From contig CAYLKS010000098.1 of the NCBI GenBank assembly GCA_964384205.1, forward strand, positions 1 through 7,289: a DNA stretch of 7,289 bases. The letters run 5' to 3'. The notes under the pieces are model-generated. The model had not been told where the DNA came from. It saw only the letters and a program-made list of their open reading frames with translations, and did not search any database. This DNA is from CAYLKS01 sp964384205 [NCBI: uncultured bacterium]. GTDB taxonomy: Bacteria > JAGOEH01. Each line of letters begins with the position of its first letter. Position 1 is the stretch's first letter. A program made the position numbers and the translations under genes. This document shows, in pieces, positions 4,977 through 7,289 of the stretch.

Positions 4977-6205
4977 TTCTGCTTTTTCCCATAAGAAATA
5001 AACGACATTTTCCTAATATATGAAACTTTATATTTTTCTTTTTTAAGGAACTTTGCTGCATAATTTAATCTATAATTGATTTCTCTTTTACTTACTTTAG
5101 GTTCAATTTTTTCTGATTTAGTGTGCGGCATCGCTGAAAAAGGCAATATTGTTCCCGAATTCGGTTTTATATCTACTATGTAATCAAGATTTTCAAAAAA
5201 TTCTTCCCTAGTCTCAGTTGGAAAACCTAACATGTAATGTATATCAATTTTTAATTTAGATGAATTTTTTTTCAGTTTATTGAGATCTTTCTTTATTTTT
5301 TCAGTGTCTGAATATCTATGCATTAATTTTAATATTCGACTGCTACCAGATTGGATAGGTACATCTATTCTAGTTATTTTATTTCTTTTAAATATTTCTT
5401 GCAATTCATCAATATATTTTGATATCCATTTTGGTCTTAATCCCCTTATAAATATTTCATAATCCCCAGGTATTTCTGTTAAATTATCGAGGAGTTCAGG
5501 AAATGTCTTATCGATGTCCAATCCATATGATCCTGTGTCATCTCCAGTAATCAGTACATATTTATTGCCTTGATTTAAGCCTTTCATAAATTCTTTTTTG
5601 CATTTGTCTATTGGTTTACTTTTTAACTCTCCAACGGCTTTTTTTACTACACAAAATGTACAATCACCTAAGCAACCATTTGAAATTTTTATCACATATG
5701 GTTTTTTAACATATTGATGATACAATATTGAATATTTTGTAAAGAAGTTTCTGTAACCATAGTTTTTTATAATCTCTTTTAGCCTATTATAAATATATAA
5801 TTTTGTAGGATTCTGTTTAAAATCCTTAATTAAAGTAGTTGCATCTTCTATTTCATTGAATTTTATTTTATTTTCTGGAAATAAATTGTCTATGTAATTT
5901 AGATCTTGAGTAGATAGTATTTCGCCATTAAAAATCTTCAAGATTTCTTCTTTATTTGTGGCAGGTAAACATCCCATTACTACAAATCTGCCAGGATATT
6001 TCTTAAGCTCATTTATCTTTTTTAAACTATCTTTAACATTTCTTTCAACAACTCCACATGTTAAAAAGATTATTAAATCAGCTCTTTGTGGTTTATCAGT
6101 TAATTCATAGCCATTTTTAAGAAAATAATTAGATATTTTAGTAGCTTCTAACGATCTCATTTCGCAACCGTTTGTGGTCACATAAATTTTCTTCTTTAGT
6201 GCCAT
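4973..6205 (-). CDS. Radical SAM methylthiotransferase (MiaB/RimO family), TRAM-less
   Basis: Methylthiotransferases carry two 4Fe-4S clusters and insert CH3S groups into tRNA bases (MiaB, MtaB) or Asp of ribosomal protein S12 (RimO). The N-terminal UPF0004-type domain keeps three cysteines: Cys14 in TTNGCEMRS, Cys50 in FLTCGVVERN and Cys79 in VMGCLPAT. The radical SAM cluster is Cys178, Cys182 and Cys185 in NGCLGDCTFC. DVPIQSGSSRILKLMHR (281-297) and LGFPTETREEFFENL (326-340) are hallmark family motifs. At 410 residues it ends just after the radical SAM domain, with a short basic tail and no recognisable TRAM domain, the usual substrate-binding module. The linker between the domains (about 115-168) is long and lysine-rich. 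Loss of TRAM suggests an unusual substrate. The ATG at 6205 gives a complete N-terminal domain and has a TATA-like element upstream. Its GC is low like that of its cassette neighbours. Confidence 0.88.
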   Translation of the reverse strand: MALKKKIYVTTNGCEMRSLEATKISNYFLKNGYELTDKPQRADLIIFLTCGVVERNVKDSLKKINELKKYPGRFVVMGCLPATNKEEILKIFNGEILSTQDLNYIDNLFPENKIKFNEIEDATTLIKDFKQNPTKLYIYNRLKEIIKNYGYRNFFTKYSILYHQYVKKPYVIKISNGCLGDCTFCVVKKAVGELKSKPIDKCKKEFMKGLNQGNKYVLITGDDTGSYGLDIDKTFPELLDNLTEIPGDYEIFIRGLRPKWISKYIDELQEIFKRNKITRIDVPIQSGSSRILKLMHRYSDTEKIKKDLNKLKKNSSKLKIDIHYMLGFPTETREEFFENLDYIVDIKPNSGTILPFSAMPHTKSEKIEPKVSKREINYRLNYAAKFLKKEKYKVSYIRKMSFISYGKKQN

Positions 6206-6228
6206 TTTTTAGTTGTAAGCCAATCTCT

Positions 6229-6239
6229 GTTTTAAATAT
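6229..6239 (-). promoter_or_regulatory. TATA-like element of the methylthiotransferase gene
   Basis: ATATTTAAAAC on the minus strand is centred about 28 nt before the ATG at 6205, consistent with a leaderless start. No Shine-Dalgarno is seen. The match is moderate in an AT-rich gap. Confidence 0.4.
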
Positions 6240-6322
6240 TACTATGTGCCAATTTTCCTTTCACAACCTTTTTTAAATCATAACCCTTCTCATTTAGCTT
6301 AAACCATGTAATAAAGATAAAT

Positions 6323-7289
6323 ATGTCGTTTGAACCCTATGAATGGCAAAGCAGATTCGTAAGAATTTATCGAGGATCTGGTGTTGTCAAAGCATTTGCT
6401 GGAACTGGCAAAACATATGCTGCAATCCTTTTGATTAAAGATAGGAAGTATGATAAGGTTATCGTTGGAGTTCCTACTCGTAAGCTAAAAGATCAGTGGA
6501 TTGAAGAGCTTAAAAAACATGGTTTAGACAACGTTTTAGTTGAAACTTTTCACATTCTCTCTAAACCAAGATCAAAAGGATTAACCTGTGATCTTTTGGT
6601 TGTTGATGAATGTCATCGCAGTGTTAGTCCGATATTTCAAAGAATTTATGACAATATCAGTTACAATCATATTTTAGGTCTTTCTGCAACACCAAATAAA
6701 AGAAGTTTAGATTTTTGTGGCAGTATAATAATAGAAGTGCCACTGAACGAAGCACAAATTGCAGATTTCACAGTATACTTCCATTCTATTTCTCTAGATT
6801 CTATTGAGCAAGATCAGTATGATGAGCTTTCTGAAAGCATTAGCAGACTGTTGGGTCGAATGCGTGCATGTAATGACGAATCAGAAAAATGGCGCTTTCG
6901 CGAAAGACTAGATTCAATGATTTTTAAAAGACGCAGTGTTGTTTATAGTGCAGAGGCAAGAATTCCTTATGCTGCTAAGTTGATTAAAGATTGTAGCGAT
7001 AAGCCCACTCTTGTTATTTGTAAAAGAATAGAACAGGCTAACAGACTTTCAAAGATTACTGGATATCCTGTATATCACAGTGAAAAGCCTGATGAAAAAG
7101 CCCTTGATGCTTTTCAAAAAGACCGAACCCCTGTTTTAATTTCGGTAGGCATGCTCTCAGAGGGATATGACAAACGCAATATTGGTTGTCTCATTATAGT
7201 TAGCACTGCCATTACAGAAGCATATCACATTCAAAGTATTGGTAGGGCTGTAAGATTACCAGATGATGCTGAAATACATATACTTCTTG
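6323..7289 (+). CDS. SF2 DEAD/DEAH-type helicase, 3' end outside window
   Basis: The 322 visible codons contain most core SF2 motifs. Residues 5-12 (PYEWQSRF) resemble the region that contacts adenine. Walker A is AFAGTGKT at 24-31, motif Ia lies near GVPTRKLKDQW (49-59), Walker B is VVDECHR at 93-99 (a DECH box) and motif III is SATP at 121-124. In the second RecA domain motif IV lies near TLVICKR (229-235), motif V is GMLSEGYD at 276-283 and motif VI is QSIGRAVR at 304-311. This arrangement suits the XPB/restriction-helicase-like COG1061 group of ATP-dependent DNA translocases. The linker between RecA domains is short, with no inserted domain. An upstream ATG at 6306 is followed at once by a stop, so 6323 is the start. 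Local GC is about 35-50% in sampled rows, unlike the AT-rich cassette to its left, so it probably belongs to the host backbone. No partner gene is visible. Confidence 0.88.
   Translation, partial: MSFEPYEWQSRFVRIYRGSGVVKAFAGTGKTYAAILLIKDRKYDKVIVGVPTRKLKDQWIEELKKHGLDNVLVETFHILSKPRSKGLTCDLLVVDECHRSVSPIFQRIYDNISYNHILGLSATPNKRSLDFCGSIIIEVPLNEAQIADFTVYFHSISLDSIEQDQYDELSESISRLLGRMRACNDESEKWRFRERLDSMIFKRRSVVYSAEARIPYAAKLIKDCSDKPTLVICKRIEQANRLSKITGYPVYHSEKPDEKALDAFQKDRTPVLISVGMLSEGYDKRNIGCLIIVSTAITEAYHIQSIGRAVRLPDDAEIHILL

Larger units (their letters stand above)
336..6205. other. AT-rich cassette between two higher-GC genes
   Basis: By hand count, sampled 60-base rows in the YcaO gene are about 18-22% GC and a row in the B12-type radical SAM gene is 30%. 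Rows in the helicase gene are 35-50%, and the HTH gene averages about 35%. The change falls in the gaps at about 247-335 and 6206-6322. This suggests that the five-gene block entered as a unit. I found no integrase, transposase, tRNA or flanking repeat to define its ends. Confidence 0.5.

Noticed and set aside
5280-5462. Plus-strand 60-codon frame
   Set aside because: It is an antisense shadow within the methylthiotransferase gene with no start signals.
6244-6276. Plus-strand 10-codon frame starting MCQFSF
   Set aside because: It is too short and has no promoter or ribosome-binding signal.
6232-6336. Minus-strand open stretch reading KLNEKGYDLKKVVKGKLAHS near its end
   Set aside because: It looks protein-like but has no ATG, begins inside the helicase start region after a stop, and overlaps the methylthiotransferase promoter. 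It could be a gene remnant, but nothing supports it.

Overview
The window looks like a low-GC archaeal chromosome segment. At the left edge it carries an XRE-type HTH regulator of a kind I associate with archaea. Most starts have an archaeal TATA-like element centred about 26-30 nt upstream of the ATG and no Shine-Dalgarno, as in leaderless transcripts. A small AT-rich archaeon, perhaps of the DPANN/Woesearchaeota type, is my tentative guess; no rRNA or other phylogenetic marker is present to settle it.

Layout: (1) 1-246, minus strand, 3'-truncated HTH regulator. (2) 336-3548, minus strand, three genes in transcription order: a 26-codon microprotein with a tail of eight glutamates (3548-3468), a transglutaminase-fold protein (3388-2159) and a YcaO-domain protein of the E. 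coli YcaO type (2126-336). (3) 3672-4976, plus strand, divergent from the microprotein: a B12-binding-type radical SAM enzyme. (4) 4973-6205, minus strand, convergent and overlapping the previous gene by 4 bp: a MiaB/RimO-family radical SAM methylthiotransferase without a C-terminal TRAM domain. (5) 6323-7289, plus strand, the 5' part of an SF2 helicase cut by the window edge. I see no tRNA, rRNA, CRISPR array, IS element or att-like direct repeat.

The block from 336 to 6205 is much more AT-rich than the two flanking genes and looks like an acquired cassette. Its content reads as a peptide or protein modification system: a possible substrate peptide, a YcaO enzyme (ATP-dependent backbone amide activation), a transglutaminase/cysteine-protease-fold protein, and two radical SAM enzymes, one of them built to transfer methylthio groups. 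In E. coli, YcaO supports beta-methylthiolation of ribosomal protein S12 by the methylthiotransferase RimO, so a YcaO of that subtype close to a RimO/MiaB-like enzyme is suggestive. Two readings are open: an undescribed archaeal RiPP-like pathway acting on the acidic-tailed microprotein, or a modification system for a host protein encoded elsewhere, with the microprotein as cofactor or bystander.

The microprotein has the best-formed expression signals in the window: a BRE-like CGAAAA, a TATA box, a near-perfect palindrome between TATA and the predicted transcription start, and the only clear Shine-Dalgarno sequence. This argues that it is a real, regulated gene. The link between the genes is inferred from neighbourhood and families, not shown.
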